Shown here one piece after another: positions 10,801 to 19,556 of a stretch of 64,000 nucleotides of DNA (the first letter of the stretch is position 1; the number at the start of each line of letters is the position of its first letter). This DNA is from CBDDKW01 sp965230425 (GTDB lineage: Bacteria > Pseudomonadota > Gammaproteobacteria > UBA1113): contig CBDDKW010000020.1 of NCBI GenBank assembly GCA_965230425.1, positions 124,001 to 188,000 of the forward strand. The letters are read 5' to 3'. The position numbers and the translations under genes were made by a program. Below the pieces are notes generated by a model. It was not told the origin of the DNA. It saw nothing but the letters and a program-made list of their open reading frames with translations, and did no database searches.

Positions 10801-11301
10801 TAAAGGGAAGACTCGTTGATTCTCCGTTACTGTTTCGGTTAATTCTCTTACGCTTTTATAATTATTATTTTTGACATGTAGAATGTTTTCTACCAAAGTG
10901 ATATCAGGAAATAACAGTGTGGCAATAGCTTCATGTTCTTCAACTACAGCGCCCGCAATTGCTAAACATGCCTTTGATAAGTCAAAGAACGGGTGAAATG
11001 TCGCATCAAGGCAACTTTCACGTGTCAGTTCACGGTGTTTTAATAAGAATATTCGTAGGCTAAGTTCAGTGTATTCAAGAGAAGTATTTCCCTCTGTGCA
11101 AGATTGTAATAATTGCAGTATAAATTTAAAGGCGTTATTGGTATGATGCCTGACTTTTGTACGTAGAGATGTTTTATTATCACCGATCTCAATAGTTTCA
11201 TCATTAACAAAATCATAGGCTTGCTTATCTTTTTTTATGGTGTCATACAGTGCTTGAATGCCTGCGTGTAGTGCTTGTGACTTTGCTTGATCAAATGCCA
11301 T
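7897..11301 (-). CDS. Large repeat-rich hypothetical protein, putative secreted effector
   Basis: 1134-residue protein with no enzyme motif that I recognise. The middle part (about residues 560-830) carries degenerate repeats of the form ADVLKAIPMDERVCFC, IDILEALPAKVRLPFC and LGMLELLPSKDRSDFC. It is followed by ankyrin-like helices (TLINHAAFEGLANVIWYLLMRGVDTNIRP). From residue 1030 a C-terminal module reads YYVACSIPGQ, then FCQQQ and RHTWQRRAD. The protein at 58864 has the same repeat type and C-terminal module, so the two are paralogues. The start ATG has AAGGA nine bases upstream. Proteins like this are common among type IV effectors of Legionella and Coxiella relatives; effector status is inferred, with no secretion signal demonstrated. 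Confidence 0.75.
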   Translation of the reverse strand: MAFDQAKSQALHAGIQALYDTIKKDKQAYDFVNDETIEIGDNKTSLRTKVRHHTNNAFKFILQLLQSCTEGNTSLEYTELSLRIFLLKHRELTRESCLDATFHPFFDLSKACLAIAGAVVEEHEAIATLLFPDITLVENILHVKNNNYKSVRELTETVTENQRVFPLHQYCTYDYQESTRSGAHKGLTHIPSTYKFHMKSRNEKMRECLNIMCGLKEAGEEAGSSPDADKSETEVLKHLADPDTRQPYVPDDNQAFMENTKALRKLYKEINSDETTASSLLIGLLENTESHQTLSGVIVNAYVIAEEQDDVALSAKILNVLVRINADNHMLSGLLDSLPKKYREIFARQVLPCLAENNVIQGLNDLTCLIRKAFPSWYNYAKVCNEIISESLLKKFIRHPQDINSIFRIYEFDGSGCLTHLDNEFFRKIIVDIDDLLNLSAERRLGLLLYQIYPTREQLTDLSSQEKNKLIGSFRSEFIKSMYKAYLDYNCSLNADIESKKTTSIPAASTIPEQQQVTVNSSTQQNEMPVNKTIDIQRLANLLNSEMSGEYISFHYNHSTISYIRSQIQSTADLIIVLAALSSEARAYFCKNILRNKLILQYIKTPQNLADVLKAIPMDERVCFCYDYLDSGVLNALILEDTDYIITPLIPEDTKVKFYNKVLDIDRKFSWDYRHEEAVETLKRIPPIICYAAVEEYRWDFSWKTENREQLIDILEALPAKVRLPFCACDDMRTKIRDLLVQKDDLLGMLELLPSKDRSDFCIDVYSIDNLIKFIKTNDDLIDILESLEDEVQRITLIKLISIHAQYHLPDPTDEVVKRTLLLSSSTQWLALWIEIWDIYRVLMFKTTEEFTFVNIDTDNYPDELRDKLQAILRLLDKNRCDDINQKEALERLNAEPLLLYTVLGILENTALNEANENNITLINHAAFEGLANVIWYLLMRGVDTNIRPHGWFARTTEQFVEINKDMQPMLPLFKQSQPLPKHPEITKYEAFLATPPAEIKEAEYLDNDLIPPQPKQTEKTEKQKLDDRKYYVACSIPGQLHKRISDPILCATLQLMMYQRLYTFCQQQYLQDDIRFEERHTWQRRADVLMESIAVKHNWKKCVEAAKHKPARKNVVISYMDSLYFASKTLNKE

Positions 11302-11455
11302 GTTCTCGTCCTTACTTTTTTATATGAAAGAAGCAATAGTTATTTTTTATACGCTCTGGATACGGTGATAATACCAGTAAGGGTTTGATTAGCAAGTGAT
11401 TCTCACGTTTTCTAGTATGCTGTATCTGTGGTTATCCAGGCGCCGAGCTTGCATA

Positions 11456-11518
11456 TGAAGCGATTATGGACTATATTCGCTTCATATATTGAAGCGATTT
11501 GGATATTTAATTGCTTCA
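11456..11518. promoter_or_regulatory. Operator-like array of TGAAGCGA half-sites
   Basis: Four half-sites alternate in orientation: TGAAGCGA at 11456-11463, TCGCTTCA at 11477-11484, TGAAGCGA at 11490-11497 and TTGCTTCA at 11511-11518. The array lies between the divergent starts of the 1134-residue protein (11301) and the Fic gene (11545). This is the place for a regulator binding site controlling one or both genes. The binding protein is unknown; the winged-helix-like C-terminus of the Fic protein is one candidate. Confidence 0.55.
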
Positions 11519-11544
11519 TTTTTTGAGCTATTTAGGGTGATTAA

Positions 11545-12669
11545 ATGCCTAATTGGATATGGGAACATAGAAATTGGCCAAATTTTGTCTGGGATAATGC
11601 CCAGATTATCGATTTACTTGGCGATGCTAGGCGGGTGCAAGGTAAGCTACAAGGTATTGTGGATACGTTTACAAGCTCAACGCGGGAGCAAATGAATCAG
11701 TATGCACTGGTGGAAGAGATGGTTACAACATCTGCAATTGAAGGTGAAGCCATTAATCGAGATAGTGTACGTTCTTCAATAGCCAATCGTTTAGGCATTT
11801 ACCAAGCGGGTATGGATAAGCCTGTTGATCGATATGTTGAGGGCTTGCTTGATATGCTACTTGACGCAACTATGCAATATGCTGAGCCATTAACTACGGA
11901 ACGTCTATTGGGGTGGCATGCTGCATTATTTCCAACAGGTTATTCTGGCATCCATAAAATTTCAGTGGGCCAATACCGCAGTGAAGGCGCGATGCAAGTG
12001 ATATCCTATAAAGGCAATAAACCTATTATACATTTTCAAGCACCTCCCCATACTCAGGTATTAGAGGAAATGGATGCTTTTCTGGCGTGGTTTAATGCGG
12101 ATGTCGAGTATGACAATCTGATTAAGGCGGCTATTGCCCATCTTTGGTTTGAAACATTACATCCTCTTGATGATGGTAATGGTCGAGTTGGCCGCGCATT
12201 AATAGAAATGATTTTAGCGAAAGATGAGAATTCTTCCTTACGATTTTATAGCTTGTCATCACAGATCATGCGGCAGCGACGACATTACTATGCCGCACTT
12301 GGCCAAGCAACCACAGGCGATCTTGATATTACTGCATGGCTGCAATGGTTTCTGCAATGTTTTACTGAGGCCATTAACACATCACTCGATACTATTGAGA
12401 ATATAAAACAAAAAAATCTATTTTGGCAGCATCATGCAGAAACACAATTGAATGCACGACAATGCAAAGTATTAAATAAATTGCTTGATATAGGCCAAGA
12501 GGGCTTCACGGGTGGAATGACTACAAAAAAATATATGCATATCACGAGAACAAGCCGTGCGACGGCTTACCGGGAATTGAATGATTTAGTGAATAAATCA
12601 TGTCTTGAGCCAATACCTGGTCAATCAGGTCGAAGCACTGCGTACCGCTTGTTATTAGTGGAATCGTAG
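11545..12669 (+). CDS. Fic/DOC family protein with N-terminal inhibitory motif
   Basis: 374-residue Fic protein; the family usually transfers AMP or another nucleotide monophosphate to hydroxyl groups of target proteins. The core motif HPLDDGNGRVGR is at residues 206-217. It keeps the catalytic His206 and the GNGR anion-binding loop, with Leu in place of the usual Phe at the third position. The class II self-inhibitory motif is present as TSAIEGE (residues 62-68), so activity is probably held off in cis. The N-terminus has the WNWPxF-like form of DUF4172-type Fic proteins, and the C-terminus (about 290-374) looks like a winged helix. AGGGTGA precedes the ATG. The target is unknown: either a housekeeping/toxin regulator or a host-directed effector. 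Confidence 0.9.
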   Translation: MPNWIWEHRNWPNFVWDNAQIIDLLGDARRVQGKLQGIVDTFTSSTREQMNQYALVEEMVTTSAIEGEAINRDSVRSSIANRLGIYQAGMDKPVDRYVEGLLDMLLDATMQYAEPLTTERLLGWHAALFPTGYSGIHKISVGQYRSEGAMQVISYKGNKPIIHFQAPPHTQVLEEMDAFLAWFNADVEYDNLIKAAIAHLWFETLHPLDDGNGRVGRALIEMILAKDENSSLRFYSLSSQIMRQRRHYYAALGQATTGDLDITAWLQWFLQCFTEAINTSLDTIENIKQKNLFWQHHAETQLNARQCKVLNKLLDIGQEGFTGGMTTKKYMHITRTSRATAYRELNDLVNKSCLEPIPGQSGRSTAYRLLLVES

Positions 12670-12698
12670 AAGCTGAAAAACACCTATATTAGCTGTTT

Positions 12699-12745
12699 GT
12701 GTTAACGTTCTAAATTGAATATGGTTCAACTTAGAATGTCAACAC
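12699..12745. repeat. 47-bp imperfect palindrome, copy 1
   Basis: Two 21-bp arms (GTGTTAACGTTCTAAATTGAA and its near-complement) surround a 5-bp spacer, with three mismatches between the arms. A second copy of the same palindrome lies at 12897-12943. It is probably a regulatory site for the following epimerase gene or a small mobile palindrome. Confidence 0.75.
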
Positions 12746-12764
12746 AGCATAATTTCGTAACATT

Positions 12765-12801
12765 AATTGACTAATAGGTAGAAAAATACCAGTCAATTTT
12801 T
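12765..12801 (+). terminator. Probable rho-independent terminator after the Fic gene
   Basis: AATTGACT pairs with AGTCAATT, and inside that GGTA pairs with TACC around an A-rich loop. TTTTT follows. It sits about 95 bp after the Fic stop codon and between the two 47-bp palindromes. One side of the stem has a 4-base bulge, so confidence is moderate. Confidence 0.45.
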
Positions 12802-12896
12802 AATATAACCACATGATTTATATGGATATTATTTTTTATAGGGATGTTTTTGAGCAAGAGTTATGGTGAACATAGCAGTCTGAATTTAGTGCATAT

Positions 12897-12943
12897 GCGT
12901 TAACATTCTAAATTGAATGTGATTCACTTTAGAATGTTAACGC
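12897..12943. repeat. 47-bp palindrome, copy 2, upstream of neuC-like gene
   Basis: The arms GCGTTAACATTCTAAATTGAA and complement match at 20 of 21 positions around a 5-bp spacer. The site is 57 bp before the ATG at 13000, a position suited to an operator or a structured leader. Together with copy 1, two centres lie 198 bp apart. The region 12670-12999 otherwise holds only the terminator-like hairpin at 12765. Confidence 0.75.
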
Positions 12944-12999
12944 ATAAAATTTCTGCTAATCTTAATAGAAGTAATTGCCCAAACAATGGAATGGTAAGC

Positions 13000-14160
13000 A
13001 TGAAAAAAGTACTCGCATTTACTAGTATTCGTTCAGATTATGATCTGTTGAGTGAGCTGTATCACTTACTGAATCAAGACCCTGATATAGAATTTAAGCT
13101 ACTGGTATCCGGTGCGCATTTATCTAAAACCTATGGTTATTCCGTTGAGCAAATCCGTGCAGATGGCTTTGATATTTTAACGTGTATTGAATCATTGATT
13201 GATGCAGATAGTAAGCCCTCACGGATTAAAACAGCGAGTATCTTATTACAATGTGCTATTGATCCCGTTGCTCAGTATGATCCAGACTTGATTATTTTTG
13301 TAGGTGATCGTGAAGATGTTGCTATTGCAGCATTAATTGCCGGTTATTTAGAAATACCTTCCATGCACTTTTGGGCAGGAGATCATACAACGGACGGCTG
13401 CATTGATAACCCAGTTCGTCATGCGTCATCTAAATTTGCCTCAATCCATATGGCGACTACCGAGCAACATAAACAACGTTTAATCCATATTGGTGAAAAG
13501 TCTGAGCGAATTTTTACTGTCGGCAGCATTGCCTTAGATCGCTTTGTAAAGCACCAAGCTTTAACAAAAACAGAATTAGCTGCTAAATTTAATTGGCAAT
13601 TTAGTGCAGATAAATACGGCTTAGTGATTTTTCACCCGTTGCATGGGGAGCGTGAGCAGTTTGCAGAACATTTGCAGGTGATGGTCAATGCCATGCATGA
13701 ACAAGGTTTAGCTGCTTGTGTTAGCTTCCCTAATACTGATCCGGGGAATAAGCAAGGTATCGAATTGATTAATCAATTACGCCAGCATCCTAATGTCTTT
13801 GTTTACGAAAGCTTAGAGCGCGATGATTTCTTATCTATATACAAAAATGCGGCCTTTATTATTGGCAATTCTTCTTCTGGTATTCTTGAAGCAGCCTCTA
13901 TTCCCATTCCTACTATCAATGTCGGTAAACGCCAGCGTGATCGTTTTGCGCCAGAGAATGTTTTATATTGTGATTTTACAGAACAATCTATTCTAGTGAC
14001 TATTGAACAAGCGATGTCCGATAGTTTTCTTGCTTCAATTAAAAATCTGGTCAATCCTTATGGTGATGGACACAGTGCCGAGCGTGCGCTAGAGTTAATC
14101 AAGTCACTAGAGTTTAAGGATTATTTATTAAAAGAAGAAGATCCTTTAGCTGTTCATTGA
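13000..14160 (+). CDS. neuC: UDP-N-acetylglucosamine 2-epimerase (hydrolysing), NeuC-like
   Basis: 386-residue GT-B-fold epimerase of the WecB/NeuC family. NeuC converts UDP-GlcNAc (or a bacillosamine analogue) to ManNAc-type sugars for sialic or legionaminic acid synthesis. Recognisable parts are the N-terminal FTSIRSDYDLLSEL, the GDREDVAIAALIAGYLEIP segment, HFWAGDHTTDG, the RHASSKFASIHMATTEQH segment and the C-terminal nucleotide-binding GNSSSGILEAASIPIPTINV. The ATG at 13000 fits the family N-terminus; an upstream in-frame ATG at 12913 would translate through the palindrome at 12897-12943 and is rejected. No other sugar-pathway gene is nearby, so the final product cannot be named. Confidence 0.85.
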   Translation: MKKVLAFTSIRSDYDLLSELYHLLNQDPDIEFKLLVSGAHLSKTYGYSVEQIRADGFDILTCIESLIDADSKPSRIKTASILLQCAIDPVAQYDPDLIIFVGDREDVAIAALIAGYLEIPSMHFWAGDHTTDGCIDNPVRHASSKFASIHMATTEQHKQRLIHIGEKSERIFTVGSIALDRFVKHQALTKTELAAKFNWQFSADKYGLVIFHPLHGEREQFAEHLQVMVNAMHEQGLAACVSFPNTDPGNKQGIELINQLRQHPNVFVYESLERDDFLSIYKNAAFIIGNSSSGILEAASIPIPTINVGKRQRDRFAPENVLYCDFTEQSILVTIEQAMSDSFLASIKNLVNPYGDGHSAERALELIKSLEFKDYLLKEEDPLAVH

Positions 14161-14235
14161 GGGTAGGCGTGTGAAGTATGGATGTAGTATCGTTTGTCTA
14201 TAAAATGGTTTATAACATATAAATTAGGTGAAGAT

Positions 14236-14255
14236 TTTTCAGGCGCGCCTGAAAA
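14236..14255. terminator. Perfect 20-bp palindrome, likely terminator of the epimerase gene
   Basis: TTTTCAGGCGCGCCTGAAAA is fully self-complementary and lies 75 bp after the epimerase stop. The GC-rich core flanked by A and T runs fits a bidirectional rho-independent terminator, although self-complementarity leaves no natural loop. Confidence 0.5.
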
Positions 14256-14313
14256 AAGTGCCCTAAAAATCAATAGATTATTAAGTTTTAATTTATAAAG
14301 TTTTATTTATTTA

Positions 14314-14343
14314 TTCTTAATGTAATAAACTACGCGCTAGAAT
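14314..14343 (+). promoter_or_regulatory. Candidate promoter of the tRNA-fMet/rimP operon
   Basis: TTCTTA at 14314-14319 and TAGAAT at 14338-14343 are separated by 18 bp and lie 72 bp before the mature tRNA. This is a sequence-match guess only. Confidence 0.35.
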
Positions 14344-14414
14344 ACTTTTATCAATTAGTCCGCATATTCTCCTTGCACCAGGCTGCAATTTTTAATACAA
14401 TTCCACACCTTAAT

Positions 14415-14491
<77 letters not shown>

Positions 14492-14503
14492 AATAGCTAA
14501 GAG

Positions 14504-14523
14504 ACCCCGAATGGGGTTTTTTA
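14504..14523 (+). terminator. Rho-independent terminator after tRNA-fMet
   Basis: ACCCC-GAAT-GGGGT hairpin followed by a run of T. It begins 12 bases after the tRNA CCA end. Some readthrough into rimP is expected if the operon is as in E. coli. Confidence 0.8.
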
Positions 14524-14625
14524 TTATAGAAGGATGGGCTTAAGGCCCATTTTTTGTTTGTGTACTCTGAATTGTGGGCTGATAAGTACCCATAGTAAGG
14601 AGTAAGAGTAAGTTGGTGAACAACA

Positions 14626-15084
14626 TTGAGTAAAAAAACTGAGCATATTGATGCGTTATTAGCGCCGACCATAGCTGCCATGGGGTTTATCTATTGGGGC
14701 TGTGAATATCTTGCTCAGGGTAAGTATTCGGTATTACGGGTATTTATTGATAATGCTGAGGGTGTGACTGCAGATGACTGCGGTAGCGTGAGTAAGCAGT
14801 TAATGGCTTTGCTGGCGGTGGAAGAGACTATCAAGGGTGAGTATTCATTGGAAGTATCTTCACCGGGTATAGATAGGCCTTTATTTACTGTGGAGCAGTT
14901 TCAAGCATATCTCAATGAACAGGTGCAAATCCGCTTACAAACAGGTATAGAAGGGCGTCGGAATTTTTCTGGCGTATTGCAGCAAGTAGATGCAAGTGAA
15001 CTCATTATCTTAGTGGATAATGAAACTTACACTTTACCCTTTGCAGATATTGATAAGGCAAATGTAGTTCCCACATGGGAATAA
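14626..15084 (+). CDS. rimP: Ribosome maturation factor RimP
   Basis: 152-residue protein needed for late 30S subunit assembly. It aligns with the family from the N-terminus (LLAPTIAAMGFIYWGCEYL), through LRVFIDNAEGVTADDCGSVS and EYSLEVSSPGIDRPLF, to the C-terminal SH3-like part (LPFADIDKANVVP). The start is TTG at 14626: an in-frame stop at 14617 excludes anything earlier, and the next ATG would remove the conserved N-terminus. A close Shine-Dalgarno sequence is weak, so translation may be low or linked to tRNA readthrough. It is first of the nusA-infB block. Confidence 0.93.
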   Translation: MSKKTEHIDALLAPTIAAMGFIYWGCEYLAQGKYSVLRVFIDNAEGVTADDCGSVSKQLMALLAVEETIKGEYSLEVSSPGIDRPLFTVEQFQAYLNEQVQIRLQTGIEGRRNFSGVLQQVDASELIILVDNETYTLPFADIDKANVVPTWE

Positions 15085-15108
15085 TTGTGACTAAATGAGG
15101 TAGCGATT

Positions 15109-16620
15109 ATGTGTGCAGCAGCGACCAATAAAGAAATTTTGTTAATAGCTAAGACATTGTCTGATACAAAAAGTATCGATAAAGAGCGAGTGTTCGAAGC
15201 TATTGAAGCCGCATTAGCGACTGCAACTAAGAAATTACACCATGATGATATTACTGTACGCGTTTCTGTAGATAGAATCACAGGTGAAAGCGAAACCTTC
15301 CGCTTTTGGACGGTGGTAGCAGATGAAGAGTTAGAGAACCCTGATGCGGAATTAAGCTTAAGCGATGCAAAGGCCCGTGACGAAAGCCTAGAATTAGGTA
15401 GCACCATTGAAGAACCTATGGAATCTGTGCCTTTTGGACGTATTGGTGCTCAGGCAGCAAAACAAATTTTAGTACAAAAAGTCCGTGAAGCAGAACGTAT
15501 GGAGCAAGTGCGGCTGTATCAAGAACGTGATGATCGTATCGTTACCGGTGTGGTTAAGAAAGTCACCCGTGATATCGTGCTGTTAGATTTAGGTGAAAAT
15601 ACAGAAGCTTTATTAGAACGTGCGGAAATGATCCCTGGTGAGAATTTTCGCGTAGGTGATAGATTGCGTGCTTATCTCTATGATGCACACTACGAGCCAA
15701 GAGGCCCGCAACTATTTATTAGCCGCTCATGCCCAGAGATGTTAATTGAATTATTTAAAATTGAAGTACCTGAAATTGGTGAACAAGTTATTGAAATTAA
15801 AGGTGCTGCACGGGACCCAGGTTCACGGGCGAAGATTGCAGTGAAAACTAATGATGGCCGTATTGATCCTATTGGTGCTTGTGTAGGTATGCGTGGTTCA
15901 CGTGTACAAGCAGTTTCCGGTGAATTAGGCGGTGAACGTATTGATATTGTCCTCTGGGATGATTCACCAGCACAGTTAGTCATTAATGCCATGGCGCCAG
16001 CAGAGGTAGAATCCATTGTGGTTGATGAAGATAACCATGTGATTGATGTGGCGGTAGGTAGTGAGCAATTATCTCAGGCTATTGGCCGTAACGGTCAAAA
16101 TGTACGTTTAGCCAGTGAATTAACTGGTTGGACACTGAATGTGATGACCAGTGATGAAGCTCAAGAGAAAAGTGAATCTGAAAGTCAAGCAAGCTTGCAA
16201 TTATTTATTGATAAGCTTGATGTGGATGAGAGTATTGCGGAGATTCTAGTAGCTGAAGGCTTTGGTGCCATTGAAGAAGTAGCCTATATTGCGCCTTCTG
16301 AATTATTAGATATTGCTGAGTTTGATGAAGAGATTGTAGAGGAACTACAAAGCCGAGCGAAAGATGTGTTACTCACAGAAACTTTAGCGACAGGCTACGG
16401 TGAAGGTGAAGAACCAGCAGAAGATTTGCTGAATATGGAAGGTATGACCTCAGAGCTTGCAGGGCAATTGGCCAGAGCCGAAATTAAAACCATGGATGAT
16501 TTGGCTGAATTAGCCGTAGATGACTTATTAGAAATTGTTGATAGCTTAGATCAAGAGAAAGCTGCTGCATTAATTATGACAGCCCGTGCACCTTGGTTTG
16601 ATAATTCTGAAGAGAATTAG
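15109..16620 (+). CDS. nusA: Transcription termination/antitermination factor NusA
   Basis: 503 residues, the usual gammaproteobacterial length. Order of domains: the N-terminal RNA-polymerase-binding region (1-125), S1 domain (about 135-200, [16 protein letters not shown]), KH1 and KH2 ([20 protein letters not shown] and [20 protein letters not shown]), and two C-terminal acidic helix-hairpin repeats (about 365-500) as in E. coli NusA. It binds elongating polymerase and nascent RNA. It lies 24 bp after rimP and 18 bp before infB. No anomaly is seen. Confidence 0.98.
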   Translation: MCAAATNKEILLIAKTLSDTKSIDKERVFEAIEAALATATKKLHHDDITVRVSVDRITGESETFRFWTVVADEELENPDAELSLSDAKARDESLELGSTIEEPMESVPFGRIGAQAAKQILVQKVREAERMEQVRLYQERDDRIVTGVVKKVTRDIVLLDLGENTEALLERAEMIPGENFRVGDRLRAYLYDAHYEPRGPQLFISRSCPEMLIELFKIEVPEIGEQVIEIKGAARDPGSRAKIAVKTNDGRIDPIGACVGMRGSRVQAVSGELGGERIDIVLWDDSPAQLVINAMAPAEVESIVVDEDNHVIDVAVGSEQLSQAIGRNGQNVRLASELTGWTLNVMTSDEAQEKSESESQASLQLFIDKLDVDESIAEILVAEGFGAIEEVAYIAPSELLDIAEFDEEIVEELQSRAKDVLLTETLATGYGEGEEPAEDLLNMEGMTSELAGQLARAEIKTMDDLAELAVDDLLEIVDSLDQEKAAALIMTARAPWFDNSEEN

Positions 16621-16638
16621 GAATAGGGGGATTGCAAC

Positions 16639-19152
16639 ATGGCAGATGTAAGTATAGACGAGTTAGCTGAGAAGCTTCATTTAGAAGTTACTCAATTGCG
16701 GTCTTTGTTAAAGACGGCCGGGGTTGCTGATGCCGATAGCAAAACACAAGTATCCGCAGAGGAAAAACAACTATTACATGATAGTTTACACAAAGATGTG
16801 GTGATTACGCGCACGAAAAAAACCTCATTAAAAGTACAAGGACGTAAAGCGGTCCAAGTGCGGGTAAAAAAACGTCGGGTAATTGACAAAGCGGCGATTG
16901 AAGAACGCCAACGTACAGAGCAATTAGCTATTACCCAAGCTCAAGAAGCAGAAGCTGCCGCGAAAGAACAAGAACGTTTAGCCAAAGAAGCAGCCGAAAA
17001 AGCCGAGGCAGAAAAACAAGCAGCAGCAGAAAAGGCAGCAAAAGAGTCTGAAGCGACAGTGAATGACACTACTGAATCAGTTGCTATAGATAAACCGGCT
17101 GAAAAAGAATTAACTGAGAAAGAAAAACAAGCAAAAATATTAGCTGAAGAAGAAGCACGTCGAGAAAAAGAACGACGTGAAGCCGCAGCGCAACAACGTA
17201 AGCAACCAGCACACCGTCACAAAGCTGCGCCAGTCGATCATGATGAGAAAGGTTCATCCCATAAAAAACACAAAAAAGAAGCCAAACGTGAAAAACGCTT
17301 AAAATTATCTGAACAGTCAGGCAGTAAAAAGCGTCGCCCAGCTAATGGTAGTGCGATTGCAGCAATGCAACAAGAATTTGAAAAGCCTACCGCGCCAGTT
17401 ATTTATGAAATTAGCATCCCTGAAACCATTACAGTTGCTGATTTAGCGCAAAAAATGTCAGTAAAAGCCGCTGAAGTGATTAAAACACTGATGCAAATGG
17501 GAGCAATGGTCACCATTAACCAAGTCATCGACCAAGAAACAGCCGCAATTGTGGTTGAAGAAATGGGCCATAAAGTTAAATACCTAAAAGAAAATGAATT
17601 AGAAGAGACATTAACTCAACAGCAAGAAAGTGATGAGCATGCGGTGAATCGTGCACCTGTGGTGACAATTATGGGCCACGTTGACCATGGTAAAACTTCG
17701 TTGCTCGATTATATCCGTACTGCGAAAGTAACAAGCTCTGAAGCGGGCGGCATTACTCAGCATATTGGTGCGTATAATGTTAAAACAGAACGCGGTAGCT
17801 TAACTTTCCTGGATACTCCTGGCCACGAAGCCTTTACTGCAATGCGTGCACGTGGTGCGAAATGTACTGACTTAGTCATCTTGGTTGTTGCGGCTGATGA
17901 TGGGGTGATGCCACAAACCATCGAGGCGATTCAACATTCCCGTGCAGCCGAAGTTCCACTGATCGTCGCCGTCAATAAAATGGATAAGCCTGAAGCAGAT
18001 CCTGACCGTGTTAAAAACGAATTAGCCAATCACGAAGTGATCCCAGAGGACTGGGGTGGCGATACCATGTTTGTACATATTTCTGCGAAGACGGGTGAAG
18101 GAGTGGATAGCTTACTTGAATCTGTGCTTTTACAAGCAGAATTATTAGAATTAAAAGCTACCGTCGATCATCCAGCACGTGGTGTGGTGATTGAGTCACG
18201 TTTAGATCGTGGACGTGGTCCAGTTGCTACTGTATTAGTACAAAATGGCACGCTAAAACAGGGTGATATTGTTTTAACCGGCTTAGAGTATGGGCGTGTG
18301 CGTGCTATGCTCAATGAGCATGGAAAAATGATGGAAACCGCAGGTCCGTCTACACCTATTGAAATTTTAGGCTTGTCAGGTACGCCACGCGCCGGTGATG
18401 AAATGATAGTTGTCAGTGATGAGCGTAAAGCCCGAGAAGTTTCTTTATTCCGTCAAGGTAAATTCCGTGATGTGAAATTAGCACGTCAGCAAGCAAGTAA
18501 CCTAGAAAGCTTATTTGACCGTATGAGTGAAGGTGAAGTGAGCGTCTTAAATATTGTCTTAAAAGCTGATGTGCAAGGTTCGGCAGAGGCATTAAATGAT
18601 GCGTTGACAAAACTCTCCACCGATGAAGTGAAAGTGAAAATTGTTGCCAGTGCAGTGGGTGGTATTACCGAATCTGATGTGAACCTAGCATTAGCCTCAC
18701 AGGCCATTTTAATTGGTTTTAATGTGCGTGCTGATGCATCGGCGAAGAAACTGGCCGATGCGGAAGGCATTGAGTTACATTATTATAGTGTGATTTATAA
18801 TGTCATTGACCAAATTAAACAAGCCATGTCAGGTATGTTAGCACCTGAGTTTAAAGAAGAGATTGTTGGTCTTGCGGAAGTGCGTGAAGTCTTCCGTTCA
18901 CCAAAACTCGGTGCTATTGCAGGATGTATGGTGATTGAAGGTAATGTACGTCGTAATGCGCCAATTCGCGTACTACGTGATAATGTGGTTATCTATGAAG
19001 GTGAATTAGAATCTTTACGCCGATTTAAAGAAGATGTCAATGAAGTACGTAATGGCTTTGAATGTGGTATCGGTGTTAAAAATTATAATGATGTCAAAGC
19101 CGGTGATCAGATTGAAGTGTTCCAACAAGTGGAAGTAAAACGTACTATCTAA
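16639..19152 (+). CDS. infB: Translation initiation factor IF-2
   Basis: 837-residue GTPase that places fMet-tRNA on the 30S subunit. It has the N-terminal IF2_N motif and a long lysine/alanine/glutamate-rich coiled linker (about residues 85-230). The second IF2_N domain and the G domain follow, with G1 GHVDHGKT at 346-353, G3 DTPGHEAF and G4 NKMD, then the C-terminal beta-barrels that bind the initiator tRNA. Located in the same transcription unit as nusA and rbfA, and on one operon with the initiator tRNA it uses. Confidence 0.98.
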   Translation: MADVSIDELAEKLHLEVTQLRSLLKTAGVADADSKTQVSAEEKQLLHDSLHKDVVITRTKKTSLKVQGRKAVQVRVKKRRVIDKAAIEERQRTEQLAITQAQEAEAAAKEQERLAKEAAEKAEAEKQAAAEKAAKESEATVNDTTESVAIDKPAEKELTEKEKQAKILAEEEARREKERREAAAQQRKQPAHRHKAAPVDHDEKGSSHKKHKKEAKREKRLKLSEQSGSKKRRPANGSAIAAMQQEFEKPTAPVIYEISIPETITVADLAQKMSVKAAEVIKTLMQMGAMVTINQVIDQETAAIVVEEMGHKVKYLKENELEETLTQQQESDEHAVNRAPVVTIMGHVDHGKTSLLDYIRTAKVTSSEAGGITQHIGAYNVKTERGSLTFLDTPGHEAFTAMRARGAKCTDLVILVVAADDGVMPQTIEAIQHSRAAEVPLIVAVNKMDKPEADPDRVKNELANHEVIPEDWGGDTMFVHISAKTGEGVDSLLESVLLQAELLELKATVDHPARGVVIESRLDRGRGPVATVLVQNGTLKQGDIVLTGLEYGRVRAMLNEHGKMMETAGPSTPIEILGLSGTPRAGDEMIVVSDERKAREVSLFRQGKFRDVKLARQQASNLESLFDRMSEGEVSVLNIVLKADVQGSAEALNDALTKLSTDEVKVKIVASAVGGITESDVNLALASQAILIGFNVRADASAKKLADAEGIELHYYSVIYNVIDQIKQAMSGMLAPEFKEEIVGLAEVREVFRSPKLGAIAGCMVIEGNVRRNAPIRVLRDNVVIYEGELESLRRFKEDVNEVRNGFECGIGVKNYNDVKAGDQIEVFQQVEVKRTI

Positions 19153-19174
19153 CGCTATACTGCGGAGTCCCACT

Positions 19175-19552
19175 ATGCCAAGAGAATTTCAACGTACGGA
19201 CCGAGTAGCTGAACTTATTCAGCGTGAATTAGCCAAATTGATCCAGCTAAAAATGCGTGACCCACGTGTACAAATGGTCACGGTCTCCGGTGTGGATTTA
19301 AGTCGTGACCTCTCTCATGCAAAGATCTATGTAAGTAGCTTGGGCGAGAGTGACGAAATTCAAGAAATCGTCAAGGTACTTAATGGTGCAAAGGGTTTTT
19401 TGCGTTCAGAATTATCTCAGCAAGTGAAGTTGCGGATGACGCCAGAACTTCATTTTAAACAGGATACTTCTATTACTGAGGGTAATCGTATTGCGAGCTT
19501 AATCGACAAAGCGATTGCTGAAGACGATGAGCATCCTAAAGACGAAGAATAA
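19175..19552 (+). CDS. rbfA: 30S ribosome-binding factor RbfA
   Basis: 125-residue KH-fold cold-shock factor that helps mature the 16S rRNA 5' end. Family features are RTDRVAELIQRELAKLI at the N-terminus, the DPRV...VTVSGVDLSRDLSHAKIYVS segment, and RMTPELHF with the LIDKA helix near the C-terminus. It is 22 bp after infB and 4 bp before truB, consistent with co-translation. Confidence 0.96.
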   Translation: MPREFQRTDRVAELIQRELAKLIQLKMRDPRVQMVTVSGVDLSRDLSHAKIYVSSLGESDEIQEIVKVLNGAKGFLRSELSQQVKLRMTPELHFKQDTSITEGNRIASLIDKAIAEDDEHPKDEE

Positions 19553-19556
19553 ATAA

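Noticed and set aside
11302..12669. Fic protein as the toxin of a two-gene toxin-antitoxin pair
   Set aside because: No small antitoxin gene is adjacent, and the inhibitory motif is inside the protein itself (class II).
12913..12999. N-terminal extension of the NeuC-like protein
   Set aside because: It would be translated through the 47-bp palindrome and does not resemble the family N-terminus; the ATG at 13000 matches it exactly.
15690..16016. Long antisense open frames opposite nusA, infB, nuo and tolC genes
   Set aside because: They mirror codon bias of the genuine genes on the other strand and have no start signals or recognisable products.
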